This document shows positions 36,995 through 45,425 of a stretch of DNA of 64,000 bases, piece by piece. The DNA is taken from positions 3,319,977-3,383,976 of the forward strand of contig NC_018068.1 of NCBI RefSeq assembly GCF_000255115.2. The letters are read 5' to 3'. Source of the DNA: Desulfosporosinus acidiphilus SJ4 (GTDB taxonomy: Bacteria > Bacillota > Desulfitobacteriia > Desulfitobacteriales > Desulfitobacteriaceae). The position numbers were made by a program, and so were the translations under genes. How positions within the stretch are numbered: position 1 is the first letter of the stretch; each line of letters starts with the position of its first letter. The notes beneath the pieces are model-generated. The model did not search any database and was not told where the DNA came from. It saw only the letters and a program-made list of their open reading frames with translations.

Positions 36995-37516
36995 TTAACT
37001 TAACTCCTTACTTGGCAGAAACTGCCCTTGATCATGCCGTTCAACCACTTCAATTAATTGAGCCTTTCCTTGTTCCAATAGAACATAAATATTATCACTG
37101 TCCATTTGCAGCTGAACTTGAACGCCGGCCTTTTTAGCCATCGTTTGAATGCTTTGCTGCATCTCGGTAAAATTGCCACGCGTAATTCCCTCTTGAATTG
37201 GGAACTGCATTTGGTCAAATAATGTTGTCAGGGAAGCATTCCTATGATCTAAATATCGAATAGGTTCTTTACCCACTATAGTTTCCAAAGACAAACTTAC
37301 TTGACGCAAATTTGCTATGTGTTGGGTCGTAACATCTAATTCTGCTTGACCATCACCCTGAACTGTTTTTACTGAAACAATACCGGATATTTTTTGACTT
37401 TGTGTAAGGATTGATGAATCTATCCATTGCTTCTGGTAAAGAATTTTTCCACCTATTAATAAACCGAATATTATAACTGCAACAAAGCTGATAATTAATA
37501 CGCGCCGTTTCGTCAT
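36995..37516 (-). CDS. Membrane-anchored protein of unknown function
   Basis: 173 residues from an ATG with GGAGG 11 bp upstream (an in-frame extension has no site). One N-terminal helix (about residues 6-26) anchors a mostly extracytoplasmic domain with no recognised motif. It lies upstream of the FtsH-like gene in the same direction with 65 bp between, so it could be a partner or substrate; this is positional only. Confidence 0.55.
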   Translation of the reverse strand: MTKRRVLIISFVAVIIFGLLIGGKILYQKQWIDSSILTQSQKISGIVSVKTVQGDGQAELDVTTQHIANLRQVSLSLETIVGKEPIRYLDHRNASLTTLFDQMQFPIQEGITRGNFTEMQQSIQTMAKKAGVQVQLQMDSDNIYVLLEQGKAQLIEVVERHDQGQFLPSKELS

Positions 37517-37643
37517 ATACGCATCGTCCTCCATATGCAATACTATTTGCTATATCGACATTATAGCATGCAGTATATCATATAGAAATTAAAGATTTTT
37601 CCTAGTTAGGTAATTCGTGTTAAAAATCTCAAATGCTAACTAA

Positions 37644-37681
37644 GGGAGAGCTTTCTGGATTGGAAAGCTCTCCCTTTTTTT
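37644..37681 (+). terminator. Strong terminator, T-run on the + strand
   Basis: A perfect 12-bp GGGAGAGCTTTC/GAAAGCTCTCCC stem followed by TTTTTTT rightward. The leftward side has only TTAGTTAG. It follows pgsA (leftward) yet is shaped to stop rightward transcription; no rightward gene precedes it. Confidence 0.75.
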
Positions 37682-37709
37682 ATCTTTAATATAATCAATA
37701 CCAATTAGA

Positions 37710-38267
37710 TCACTTATGTAACAATTTCCGGGACTTCAGCATATAATCAAGCCCCGAAATAATTGTAAAAAATACGGCTACATACAGCAGAGGCTGCCCA
37801 ATATGCAGGCCTATAAGTGAAAGCGGCCAGTCGTTGAGTAGTATAGCAGAAATCGCAACGACTTGAGTGATTGTTTTTATTTTCCCCAGCTTGCTTGCAC
37901 TAATCACAACCCTATCCACTGCGGCAATGGCACGCAGTCCAGTAACCGCAAACTCTCTGGCTAAAACAATCCAAGCAATCCAAGCATTTACTTCACCAAG
38001 CTCAACCAAAGAAACCAACGCAGCGGAAACCAAAAGTTTATCTGCCAACGGATCCATAAATTTACCAAGATTCGTTACCTGATGACGCTTACGGGCTATA
38101 TAACCGTCCAAGCCGTCTGTGGCAGAGGCTAATATAAAAATGATCGCCGCTACTATTTCTTGATGAGGAAAAAGTGTATGACCTTTGGGAACTTGGAGCA
38201 GCAGAAAGGCCATGAACACAGGTATTAAAATAATGCGCGCTAATGTTAAACGATTGGGTAAATTCAC
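37710..38267 (-). CDS. pgsA: CDP-diacylglycerol-glycerol-3-phosphate 3-phosphatidyltransferase
   Basis: 185 residues, GTG start overlapping the rimO stop (GTGA). It makes phosphatidylglycerol phosphate from CDP-diacylglycerol and glycerol-3-phosphate in the membrane. The CDP-alcohol phosphatidyltransferase motif D-G-x2-A-R-x8-G-x3-D-x3-D is visible as DGLDGYIARKRHQVTNLGKFMDPLADK (in pieces DGYIARKR and GKFMDPLADK), with four to six hydrophobic helices. Order and spacing next to rimO agree with Firmicute synteny. Confidence 0.93.
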   Translation of the reverse strand: MNLPNRLTLARIILIPVFMAFLLLQVPKGHTLFPHQEIVAAIIFILASATDGLDGYIARKRHQVTNLGKFMDPLADKLLVSAALVSLVELGEVNAWIAWIVLAREFAVTGLRAIAAVDRVVISASKLGKIKTITQVVAISAILLNDWPLSLIGLHIGQPLLYVAVFFTIISGLDYMLKSRKLLHK

Positions 38268-39601
38268 GAAGCAACCTCTCCTATTAAATCGTAACTATCC
38301 GCCTCAAGGATACGTACTTTAATCATGTCCCCTACCTGAAGTGAGATTTTCGCACTCGTTTTGTTAATATATACCTGGCCATCAATTTCCGGAGCATCTC
38401 CTTCTGTTCGCCCGATCCAGCGTCCGTCAGGAAGTTCCTGTTCCAGCAGCACTGTTATCATTTGGTTTACCCAGCGTTGCTGCCTTTGCCGGGATATTTC
38501 TTGCTGAATCTGCATAAGATGATCCCTTCGTCGCTCGCGTTCTTCCAGAGGTATTTGATCCTCTCTTTGCCCGGCAGGCGTATTTTCTTCCTGGGAATAA
38601 GCAAAAACTCCAAGGCGGTCAAACTGTACTCGCTGAACAAATTCAACCAGAGCTTTAAATTCTTGCTCCGTCTCTCCCGGAAATCCTGTAATCATCGTAG
38701 TGCGAAGAGTAAGTTCCGGCATAGCCGATCGTAACTTTTTTATTAATGCTTCGGCCCGTTCAATGGTTCCTTGGCGATTCATTTCTCGAAGAATTTTATT
38801 ATCAGCGTGCTGCAGCGGCAAATCAATGTATTTGCATATCTTTGGTTCCTGACGCATGGTTTCGATGAGTTCATCTGTAAAACGTTCAGGGTAACAATAC
38901 ATTAACCGGATCCACTCAATTCCTTCGATCTGCGCAAGTTGGCGAAGCAGCTGCGGCAAAACTAATTTCCCCTCTAAGTCTTGTCCATATCGTGTGGTAT
39001 CCTGGGCCATAACCATAATTTCCTTAACACCCTGAGCTGCCATCTCCCGAACCTCACGAATCACCGATTCTTGGGGACGACTGCGAAAATGTCCGCGCAC
39101 ATGGGGAATCACACAATACGTACAAAAATTGTCACAGCCTTCAGCCACTTTAACATAGGCTAAATAATTGGGAGTTGAACGCTTTCTTGGCATTAATTCA
39201 TGGTGAAGGAAATTAGGGGGCCCAATTTTTATTAAATTTGTTCGTTTTTCTCCGGCAGCTTGAACTATCGTCGTGATTTCATCCACATTACCTGTCCCTA
39301 TAACACCATCAAGCTCCGGAATTTCCTGCATTAATTCAGGACCATAGCGTTGAGCTAAGCAACCGGCGGCAATTAACGTTTTGCATTTTGCTGATTGCTT
39401 ATAGCCGGCCATTTCAAAGATCGTTTCTATAGACTCTTCCTTAGCCGAATCAATAAAAGTACATGTATTCACTACTATAATATCTGCTGCTTCAGGTTCT
39501 TCTGTCAGTGCATAGTTTTGGGCTAGAAAACCAGCCATAATTTCACTATCCACTTGATTTTTAGGACAACCTAAAGTAACAACTGCCACTTTCTTCGTCA
39601 A
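38264..39601 (-). CDS. rimO: Ribosomal protein S12 methylthiotransferase
   Basis: 445 residues, TTG start with AGGTG. The N-terminal UPF0004 domain holds three cysteines for one 4Fe-4S cluster (TLGCPKNQVDSE, VNTCTFIDSAKEES and AAGCLAQRYG). The radical SAM core has VAEGCDNFCTYCVIPHVRG (CxxxCxxC near 154). A C-terminal TRAM domain follows. It methylthiolates Asp89 of ribosomal protein S12. The HVRGHFRSRP pattern separates RimO from the tRNA enzyme MiaB. Coupled to pgsA. Confidence 0.95.
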   Translation of the reverse strand: MTKKVAVVTLGCPKNQVDSEIMAGFLAQNYALTEEPEAADIIVVNTCTFIDSAKEESIETIFEMAGYKQSAKCKTLIAAGCLAQRYGPELMQEIPELDGVIGTGNVDEITTIVQAAGEKRTNLIKIGPPNFLHHELMPRKRSTPNYLAYVKVAEGCDNFCTYCVIPHVRGHFRSRPQESVIREVREMAAQGVKEIMVMAQDTTRYGQDLEGKLVLPQLLRQLAQIEGIEWIRLMYCYPERFTDELIETMRQEPKICKYIDLPLQHADNKILREMNRQGTIERAEALIKKLRSAMPELTLRTTMITGFPGETEQEFKALVEFVQRVQFDRLGVFAYSQEENTPAGQREDQIPLEERERRRDHLMQIQQEISRQRQQRWVNQMITVLLEQELPDGRWIGRTEGDAPEIDGQVYINKTSAKISLQVGDMIKVRILEADSYDLIGEVAS

Positions 39602-39707
39602 GGTTACACCTCAAATCACTGTTTTACCTATCTTAGTATAAACCAACACTTCAACAAGGTCAAAAGATATTATCCATATAACTTGTGACATTACAAAATA
39701 AAGAAAA

Positions 39708-39738
39708 GGACATTAGTCACAAATTAAACTAATGCCCC
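39708..39738 (-). terminator. Terminator of pst-phoU operon
   Basis: GG-CATTAGT/ACTAATG-CC stem with a 10-base loop followed on the - strand by TTTTCTTTATTTT, 19 bp past the phoU stop. Confidence 0.75.
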
Positions 39739-39757
39739 TTCACACGATCCCTAATTA

Positions 39758-40408
39758 TTATTTATTCAAGTCTTTCCGCTCACCGGTCGCAATATAAATA
39801 ACATTTTCGCCAATGTTTGTAGCATGATCGGCTATTCTTTCTAAGTAACGAGCAACAAACGTCAAGTGCATGGCTTGATCTAAATTGTCACTCTCCTGAG
39901 TCATAATAACTAATAAATCCCGCACTACTTGCTTATAAAGATGATCAACTGCGTCATCAAGTTCCGATAAGTTTTGGGCTAGGACCATATCTTCATTACT
40001 GTAGGCTTCCAAACCTTGACGCATCATCTTCATAGCCTCATCGGCCATGCGAGGAATGTCAATGAGCGGTTTGCATAAAGGTCCTTCGATTCTCCGCACA
40101 ACTTTAGCGATATCAATGGCTAAGTCCGCTATTCGTTCAAGATCTGTCGATATTTTCATCGCTGAAATAATTTTTCGTAAATCCTTAGCCACGGGCTGCT
40201 GAGTTGCAATCAGGAGAACACACTCATCATCCACCTGACGTTCGTAATCATTGACTTTCTGATCTTCTGCGATCCAAAATTCCGCTTTCTCTCGGTCGAG
40301 AGAATATAAAGCTTTCATACTTCCTTGTAAAATTCTTGAGACTTCCTCACCCATTTTTTTAAGTAAGGTAGTCAAAATCTGCTGACCTTCATTCAGTGAA
40401 TGACGCAT
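39758..40408 (-). CDS. phoU: Phosphate-signalling protein PhoU
   Basis: 216 residues built of two homologous three-helix PhoU domains. DLRKIISAMKISTDLERIADLAIDIA near 70-95 and LTFVARYLERIADHATNIGE near 182-201 contain the metal-binding E/DxxxD repeats. PhoU links the Pst transporter to PhoR and represses the Pho response when phosphate is sufficient. It is the last gene of the operon, 16 bp after pstB, with a GGAGG site. Confidence 0.95.
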   Translation of the reverse strand: MRHSLNEGQQILTTLLKKMGEEVSRILQGSMKALYSLDREKAEFWIAEDQKVNDYERQVDDECVLLIATQQPVAKDLRKIISAMKISTDLERIADLAIDIAKVVRRIEGPLCKPLIDIPRMADEAMKMMRQGLEAYSNEDMVLAQNLSELDDAVDHLYKQVVRDLLVIMTQESDNLDQAMHLTFVARYLERIADHATNIGENVIYIATGERKDLNK

Positions 40409-40424
40409 TTAAGTTCCTCCCTCA

Positions 40425-41177
40425 TCATCCGAAACGTCCCGTAATGTAATCTTCAGTTCGTTTGTCACGTGGATTTGTAAATATATCCGACGTTGGGCCA
40501 TGCTCAATGAGTTCTCCGTTAAGAAAAAATGCGGTTGTATCTGCTATACGAGCGGCCTGCTGCATATTATGCGTCACTATGACAATAGTATACTCAGATT
40601 TAAGTTGAACAACTAATTCTTCAATGCGCATCGTTGCAATAGGATCCAGCGCTGAAGCCGGTTCGTCCATGAGCAAGACTGACGGTTCTACGGCTAACGC
40701 CCTGGCGATACAAAGACGCTGTTGCTGACCACCTGACAAACTCATTCCGGAATAATTGAGTCGGTCTTTCACTTCATCCCATAAAGCAGCCATACGCAAG
40801 CTCTTTTCAGCAATAGCTTGCAAGTTCTGTTTATTCCGCATCCCATTGAGTTTTACGCCTGCCACAACATTTTCAAAGATGCTCATGGATGGAAAGGGAT
40901 TAGGTTTTTGGAAAACCATCCCCACTGTTTTACGCAAGGAAACCGGATCTTGAGCATAAATACTCTCTCCATCCAGAATAATATCGCCTTTAACTCTGGA
41001 ACCTGGCAGCGTGTCGTGCATACGATTAATACATCTTACAAACGTCGATTTACCGCAGCCCGACGGTCCGATAATAGCTGTAACCTGATTCGCCGCAATT
41101 TCCATGTTAATCCCTTTAAGAGTTTGATTTGTACCATACCAAGCTTCAAGTTGCCGAACACTTAAACTCTGACCCAA
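40425..41177 (-). CDS. pstB: Phosphate ABC transporter ATPase
   Basis: 250 residues, TTG start with GGAGGGG 6 bp upstream. It has Walker [10 protein letters not shown] near 38, Q-loop [15 protein letters not shown] region, signature [15 protein letters not shown] near 147 and Walker [13 protein letters not shown] near 167. PstB-specific features include FQKPNPFP. It powers PstCA import of inorganic phosphate. Confidence 0.97.
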   Translation of the reverse strand: MGQSLSVRQLEAWYGTNQTLKGINMEIAANQVTAIIGPSGCGKSTFVRCINRMHDTLPGSRVKGDIILDGESIYAQDPVSLRKTVGMVFQKPNPFPSMSIFENVVAGVKLNGMRNKQNLQAIAEKSLRMAALWDEVKDRLNYSGMSLSGGQQQRLCIARALAVEPSVLLMDEPASALDPIATMRIEELVVQLKSEYTIVIVTHNMQQAARIADTTAFFLNGELIEHGPTSDIFTNPRDKRTEDYITGRFG

Positions 41178-41189
41178 TTCTAACCCCTC

Positions 41190-42029
41190 CTAGTTGCTTC
41201 GCGATCGAAAGGCAAAACGTGCAAATAAATTCAAAATAAGGATAATCGTAATTAAGACTAATGCTCCTGCCCAAGCTTGTCTGTGCCACTCATCATAGGG
41301 TGATGTGGCATACGTATAAATTTGAACCGGTAATGAAGCAATAGGCTCCTTAAACAATGAATGGGTCCAATATTGATTGCCTAAAGCCGTAAAAAGCAGT
41401 GGTGCGGTCTCTCCTGAAACACGAGCCACCGCCAGCATTGCGCCCGTAACAATTCCTTTAGCCGCGGTTGGTAAAACAATATTGAGAATGATCCTCCGTT
41501 GGGAAATACCTAGGGCATAACCCGCCTCACGGATGGCGTGAGGTACTAATTTCAGCATCTCTTCGCTGGAGCGGATGACCATTGGGATCATAATAATGGC
41601 TAAGGAAACCCCTCCGGAAAAGGCCGAGAAATGTTTGGTCTTTGAGACAATTGCCATACTGACAACAATCCCAATAATAATCGAGGGAATCCCGGTTAAA
41701 ACATCCGTGGTAAAACGTACTGCGGTGCTCAGCCAACTATAACGATCATATTCTGTCAAATAAATGGCAATCAGAATTCCTATAGGAATCCCAATAATAC
41801 TCGCTATAGCAATCAGAATCAGGGTTCCTACAATGGCATTCGCCATACCCCCGCCTGTCATTCCCATGAGTGCAGGCAATTTGATAAAGAAATCAAGATT
41901 TAAAGAAGTAATCCCATTTTTGACAACATAACCAAATAAGGCGAATAACGGAATGATCGCCAAAAGAGTCGCCGCTGTAAAGATTCCCAGCATTATTTTA
42001 TTAACAATATTTCGCCTAGCATTTATCAT
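41190..42029 (-). CDS. pstA: Phosphate ABC transporter permease PstA
   Basis: 279 residues from the ATG at 42027-42029, which has AAAGGAGG upstream and overlaps the pstC stop by 4 bp (ATGA); the longer frame is inside pstC. Six hydrophobic helices and the permease EAA-like loop (IREAGYALGISQRRIILNIVLP) are visible. It forms the membrane channel with PstC. Confidence 0.95.
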   Translation of the reverse strand: MINARRNIVNKIMLGIFTAATLLAIIPLFALFGYVVKNGITSLNLDFFIKLPALMGMTGGGMANAIVGTLILIAIASIIGIPIGILIAIYLTEYDRYSWLSTAVRFTTDVLTGIPSIIIGIVVSMAIVSKTKHFSAFSGGVSLAIIMIPMVIRSSEEMLKLVPHAIREAGYALGISQRRIILNIVLPTAAKGIVTGAMLAVARVSGETAPLLFTALGNQYWTHSLFKEPIASLPVQIYTYATSPYDEWHRQAWAGALVLITIILILNLFARFAFRSRSN

Positions 42030-42982
42030 ACCAGATGGCCTCCTTTCGGTCCACGAGCGACTGACCATACTAAGAGACGAGCAAGTATATTCAGGAGAAG
42101 CGTTATGGCGAAGAGAATAAGTCCGATCTCAATACAAGCACTTAGATATAAGCTGTAGGTCGCTTCCGTAAATTCATTAGCGATGACGGCAGCCATTGAA
42201 TAGGCCGATGAAAATAGTGACGAAGATATTTTAGGCATATTTCCGATGACCATAGTTACTGCCATAGTCTCACCTAAGGCACGTCCTAAACCAAGCATCA
42301 TGCTTCCCAAGATTCCTGACTTAGAATAGGATAGCACCGATATTCTAATCATCTCCCATTTCGTAGCGCCCAAAGCCAGGGCAGCTTCTCTATGAGCCGT
42401 CGGCACCGCCGCCATAACTTCACGAGAAATGGAAGAAATCGTCGGCAAAATCATAATTGCTAAAATGATACCCCCACCAAACATATCGAAACCAACAGGA
42501 GCACCTTTAAACCATGGTATAAAGCCAAACCATTTCGTCAGCCAGGGTTCAACGGATTGTCTTAGTACGGGTGCAAGTACAAATATCCCCCATAATCCAT
42601 AGACAACGCTCGGAATTGCCGCCAGAAGTTCGACTAAAAAAGCGACTACCTTTCGTACCTTCGAATGTGCCATTTCATTTAAATAAATTGCCACACTGAT
42701 ACCAATAGGAGCTGCTATGACTATAGCCACAATAGAGGTCACCAACGTTCCATAGATAAAAGGCAAGGCACCAAAGGTATGATGAACGGGATCCCACACT
42801 CTGCCCGTAATAAAGGCCCAACCGAAGTGATGGATGCTTTCCTGCGAAGAGGAGAACATTTGCCACCCTATCCAAATCATCAGAGCCACAACTAGGATTG
42901 CCATCAGCAAGGTGATGTAACGCAGGGTTTTGTCTCCCACGGATTCATATAAGCGATTATTATCTCTACTCACTGCCCGCAT
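42026..42982 (-). CDS. pstC: Phosphate ABC transporter permease PstC
   Basis: 318 residues (a GTG three codons in is better spaced from GAAGG and may be the true start). Six transmembrane segments and the EAA loop HREAALALGATKWEMIRISVL are seen, plus GLGRALGETMAVTMVIGN, which is conserved in PstC. It pairs with PstA. A hairpin between pstS and pstC may lower its expression compared with the binding protein. Confidence 0.95.
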   Translation of the reverse strand: MRAVSRDNNRLYESVGDKTLRYITLLMAILVVALMIWIGWQMFSSSQESIHHFGWAFITGRVWDPVHHTFGALPFIYGTLVTSIVAIVIAAPIGISVAIYLNEMAHSKVRKVVAFLVELLAAIPSVVYGLWGIFVLAPVLRQSVEPWLTKWFGFIPWFKGAPVGFDMFGGGIILAIMILPTISSISREVMAAVPTAHREAALALGATKWEMIRISVLSYSKSGILGSMMLGLGRALGETMAVTMVIGNMPKISSSLFSSAYSMAAVIANEFTEATYSLYLSACIEIGLILFAITLLLNILARLLVWSVARGPKGGHLV

Positions 42983-43012
42983 CCTTCCTTCATTTTATCA
43001 AACAGAGGAAAT

Positions 43013-43033
43013 AGCCCAGCGTCTAGCTGAGCT
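43013..43033. other. Intercistronic hairpin between pstS and pstC
   Basis: An AGCCCAGC/GCTGAGCT stem (one mismatch) lies 31 bp before pstC. On the leftward transcript it has no U-tract, so it looks like a processing or 3'-end protecting stem that would keep pstS mRNA more abundant than the rest. Confidence 0.5.
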
Positions 43034-43090
43034 TTTTCTCTTCTTTCTTGTAGTCTAAATCTTATCTTTACAATATTCATCTGTTTATGA

Positions 43091-44206
43091 TTATTTCAAA
43101 AAAGGTTGTCCCCCGGAAGTAACAGTTTTTAACATTGCTGTTTCACGTGCAACCAAATTATCAGGCAATGGTACATAGGAAAGGGTAGGAGCAAGTTTTT
43201 GTCCATCGTGTAAAGCCCAGTTCAAGAAGTTAACTAAAGCAGTTCCCTTAGCTTTATCCGTTTGATTTTGATATACAAGCGCCCATGAGAATCCGGAGAT
43301 CGGGTAAGCTGCGGCTCCAGGTCCATTAACAATATTCACGCGCATATCGTCAGGAATTTGGAAAGAAGCTGCGTCGGCAGAAGCGCCTTCTAAGGAAGGT
43401 AAGACCCATTTGCCATCTTTGTTAAGCATATAAGCATAGGGGATTTTGTTTTGTAAAGCATACGCTAATTCAATATAACCAATAGCCCCGGAAGTGCTTT
43501 TTACTGCACCGGCAACACCTGGGTTTCCTTTAGCACCAAGAGCTTTTCCCGATGGATTCGGCCAATCGACTGAAGTACCGCTGCCAACTTTAGTATTCCA
43601 ATCCGGGCTAATAGCACTTAGATAGTGTGTGAAGATCGAAGTCGTTCCGCTTCCCTCAGAACGGTGGATTGGGATAATCGCTAAATCGGGGAATTTTACA
43701 TCCGGGTTGTCCTTAGTAAGAGCGGGATCATTCCAGTTTGTAATTTTACCGAAATAGATATTCGCTAAATTTTCAGGACTGATTTTAATATGTTCAGGAA
43801 TTCCAGGAACATTATAAGAGAGTGTTACAGCTCCTAAAGCAACCGGCAGTTGAAGAACTTTGCCGCCTTGAGCTTTGCTAAGCTGATCATCGGTCATAAA
43901 TGCATCTGTTGCACCAAAGTCAATGGTTGAATCAGATAAGTGTTGGATTCCGAAGCCGCTTCCACCGCCTTGATAGTTAATGGTTACATTCGAATGGCTT
44001 TTTTGATATTCAGCAACTTGCTGTAACAAGAGAGGCTGTACGAAAGTACTTCCAGCACCTGTAAGAGTGACTGCTTGATCGGCTTGTTGAGTTCCGGAAG
44101 TGGATGATTGACCCTGAGACTGATTTTGACTGCCACACCCTACTAAAGAAATCGCCAAAACTCCTGTTAAAACTGCGGTGAGAATTCTACCAGACTTACG
44201 AATCAC
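43091..44206 (-). CDS. pstS: Phosphate ABC transporter substrate-binding lipoprotein
   Basis: 371 residues, GTG start with AAGGAGG. The N-terminal lipoprotein signal ends in the lipobox LVGC (Cys near 24), followed by a Ser/Gln-rich linker. The binding domain shows TLTGAGSTFVQPLL near 48, INYQGGGSGFGIQHL near 75, TDAFMTDDQL and IIPIHRSEGSGTTSIFTHYL near 177, which are the phosphate-binding loops. It captures phosphate outside the membrane for PstCAB. Confidence 0.96.
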   Translation of the reverse strand: MIRKSGRILTAVLTGVLAISLVGCGSQNQSQGQSSTSGTQQADQAVTLTGAGSTFVQPLLLQQVAEYQKSHSNVTINYQGGGSGFGIQHLSDSTIDFGATDAFMTDDQLSKAQGGKVLQLPVALGAVTLSYNVPGIPEHIKISPENLANIYFGKITNWNDPALTKDNPDVKFPDLAIIPIHRSEGSGTTSIFTHYLSAISPDWNTKVGSGTSVDWPNPSGKALGAKGNPGVAGAVKSTSGAIGYIELAYALQNKIPYAYMLNKDGKWVLPSLEGASADAASFQIPDDMRVNIVNGPGAAAYPISGFSWALVYQNQTDKAKGTALVNFLNWALHDGQKLAPTLSYVPLPDNLVARETAMLKTVTSGGQPFLK

Positions 44207-44282
44207 TAACGTTTCCTCCTTTTTATTATTTGAATATATCTTAATATATCCAAAATCTTAAGATTCCCTTCGAACTGTTTTG

Positions 44283-44288
44283 ATTATA
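44283..44288 (-). promoter_or_regulatory. -10 of the pst operon promoter
   Basis: An extended TGC-TATAAT -10 on the - strand, about 77 bp before pstS, without a good -35 (GTTTTT at 17 bp). Activator-dependent promoters of the Pho type have this form. Confidence 0.6.
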
Positions 44289-44319
44289 GCAAACCATTGT
44301 AATGTAAAAACAAACGGAA

Positions 44320-44353
44320 CGTTAATTTAATGTTAACTTTTTATATTTGTTAA
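44320..44353 (-). promoter_or_regulatory. PhoP-box-like TTAACA repeats upstream of pstS
   Basis: On the - strand TTAACG (44320-44325) and TTAACA (44331-44336) are 11 bp apart, with another TTAACA at 44348-44353. PhoP of Bacillus binds TT(A/C/T)ACA repeats with 11-bp spacing upstream of the -10. A further TTAACA occurs at 44427-44432. The phoPR genes are not in this window. Confidence 0.6.
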
Positions 44354-44589
44354 CATGTTTAAGTCCGATAGTTTTCCCTATAAGCCTGCGAACTATCCTT
44401 TCATCACGCTTAATTGCGCTTAGATATGTTAACAATATGCTTATCTTGGTTATTCATTATGACTTCTACTTAGCCGGGTTTCAAAGGGGATATTAACCTT
44501 TGATTCATAGTATGGTAATATATGATAAAAACTACTCCCTAAATTCTTCTGCCGGCATAACATATCTACTTTAAGAAGAGGTGTACAGC

Positions 44590-45204
44590 GTGTTTGAGCA
44601 AACAATTAATCCGGTAGACACCTGTGGGTGCGGGGATACTGGGTATTTAACTACCCGAAAAGTCCCTATCGACCTGGCTCACGGTGTCGGATACATAGAA
44701 AATGTTCCTGTCTATCAATGTCGTTCCAAATCCTGTTCGGAATTTACGTTGCCGCCTGAAGTCTCCAGACGCCTTGAAGATATTGCTGAACAAATGGAGG
44801 CAGACTGTTCTACGATTGCTGTTTACACTTGGAAATCGAATCAACCCGATACTAATCAGCCCATTCAACAATCCTATCAACAAATGCAAGCAGAAGCGTT
44901 TACCCTTCAATTTATAGGCCGTGAATATGCAGATGCTCATGTTGCCTTTGTAGTTCCTGGTCAGGCCATTTTCTTTCAAAGTACTATTGAAGACTCGGAA
45001 TATTTTCTTTTACGCTATGAAACGAATCCATCATCAGAAGGCATCTGGTTCGACTTTTTAAAATTTTATTATAATGAACCGAATCTCACCTATGAGGGAT
45101 TTGTAAAATGGTCTGAAGATGGATATTTAAAAGAACTTGGCAGTATCACTCTTGAAGAGGTGGAAGATACTCTGCTCGATGAATTTGGTGAAATAATCCA
45201 GTGA
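44590..45204 (+). CDS. YgiT-type zinc-finger-like protein
   Basis: 204 residues from a GTG at 44590 with AGAGGTG upstream (an earlier in-frame GTG at 44581 overlaps that site). The N-terminal region has paired cysteines DTCGCGDTGYL and VYQCRSKSCSEF, resembling the zinc finger of YgiT/MqsA antitoxin-type proteins. The remaining 150 residues are acidic and not recognised. No toxin partner is next to it, so an antitoxin role is not claimed. It is read rightward, divergent from the pst operon, and ends at a strong terminator. Confidence 0.6.
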   Translation: MFEQTINPVDTCGCGDTGYLTTRKVPIDLAHGVGYIENVPVYQCRSKSCSEFTLPPEVSRRLEDIAEQMEADCSTIAVYTWKSNQPDTNQPIQQSYQQMQAEAFTLQFIGREYADAHVAFVVPGQAIFFQSTIEDSEYFLLRYETNPSSEGIWFDFLKFYYNEPNLTYEGFVKWSEDGYLKELGSITLEEVEDTLLDEFGEIIQ

Positions 45205-45283
45205 AATTTATTTAATAATTTGCAAACAGAAATGGAAATTCAATGGTGTGACAATAAGTTTTGGCACAACCCCTTAGTAAGGG

Positions 45284-45334
45284 ATAAAGGCGGTGTGGGC
45301 ATATACCTGCTCACACCGCCTTTATCTAGTTTTT
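45284..45334 (+). terminator. Terminator of the 204-aa gene
   Basis: A very stable ATAAAGGCGGTGTG/CACACCGCCTTTAT stem (two short bulges in the loop side), followed by CTAGTTTTTAAG on the + strand. It may also act on the leftward ygiQ transcript from the other side. Confidence 0.8.
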
Positions 45335-45420
45335 AAGACTTCCACTTCTATAAGTGGGGGTGGGTTCTTCGTGAACTTCAGGTGGAGTAGAGTCCCCATC
45401 TGAAGCCCCGATGTTCAGTT
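45335..45420 (+). other. Possible IS200/IS605-type element end (relic)
   Basis: CCACTTcTATAAGTGG hairpin, then GTGAACTTCAGGTGGAGTAG and CCCCATCTGAAG, a layout I associate with the right ends of IS200/IS605 elements. No tnpA or tnpB is present. A similar CTTCTATAAGTGGG occurs leftward at about 27730-27743. The assignment rests on memory of such ends, so it is weak. Confidence 0.3.
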
Positions 45421-45425
45421 TTTTA

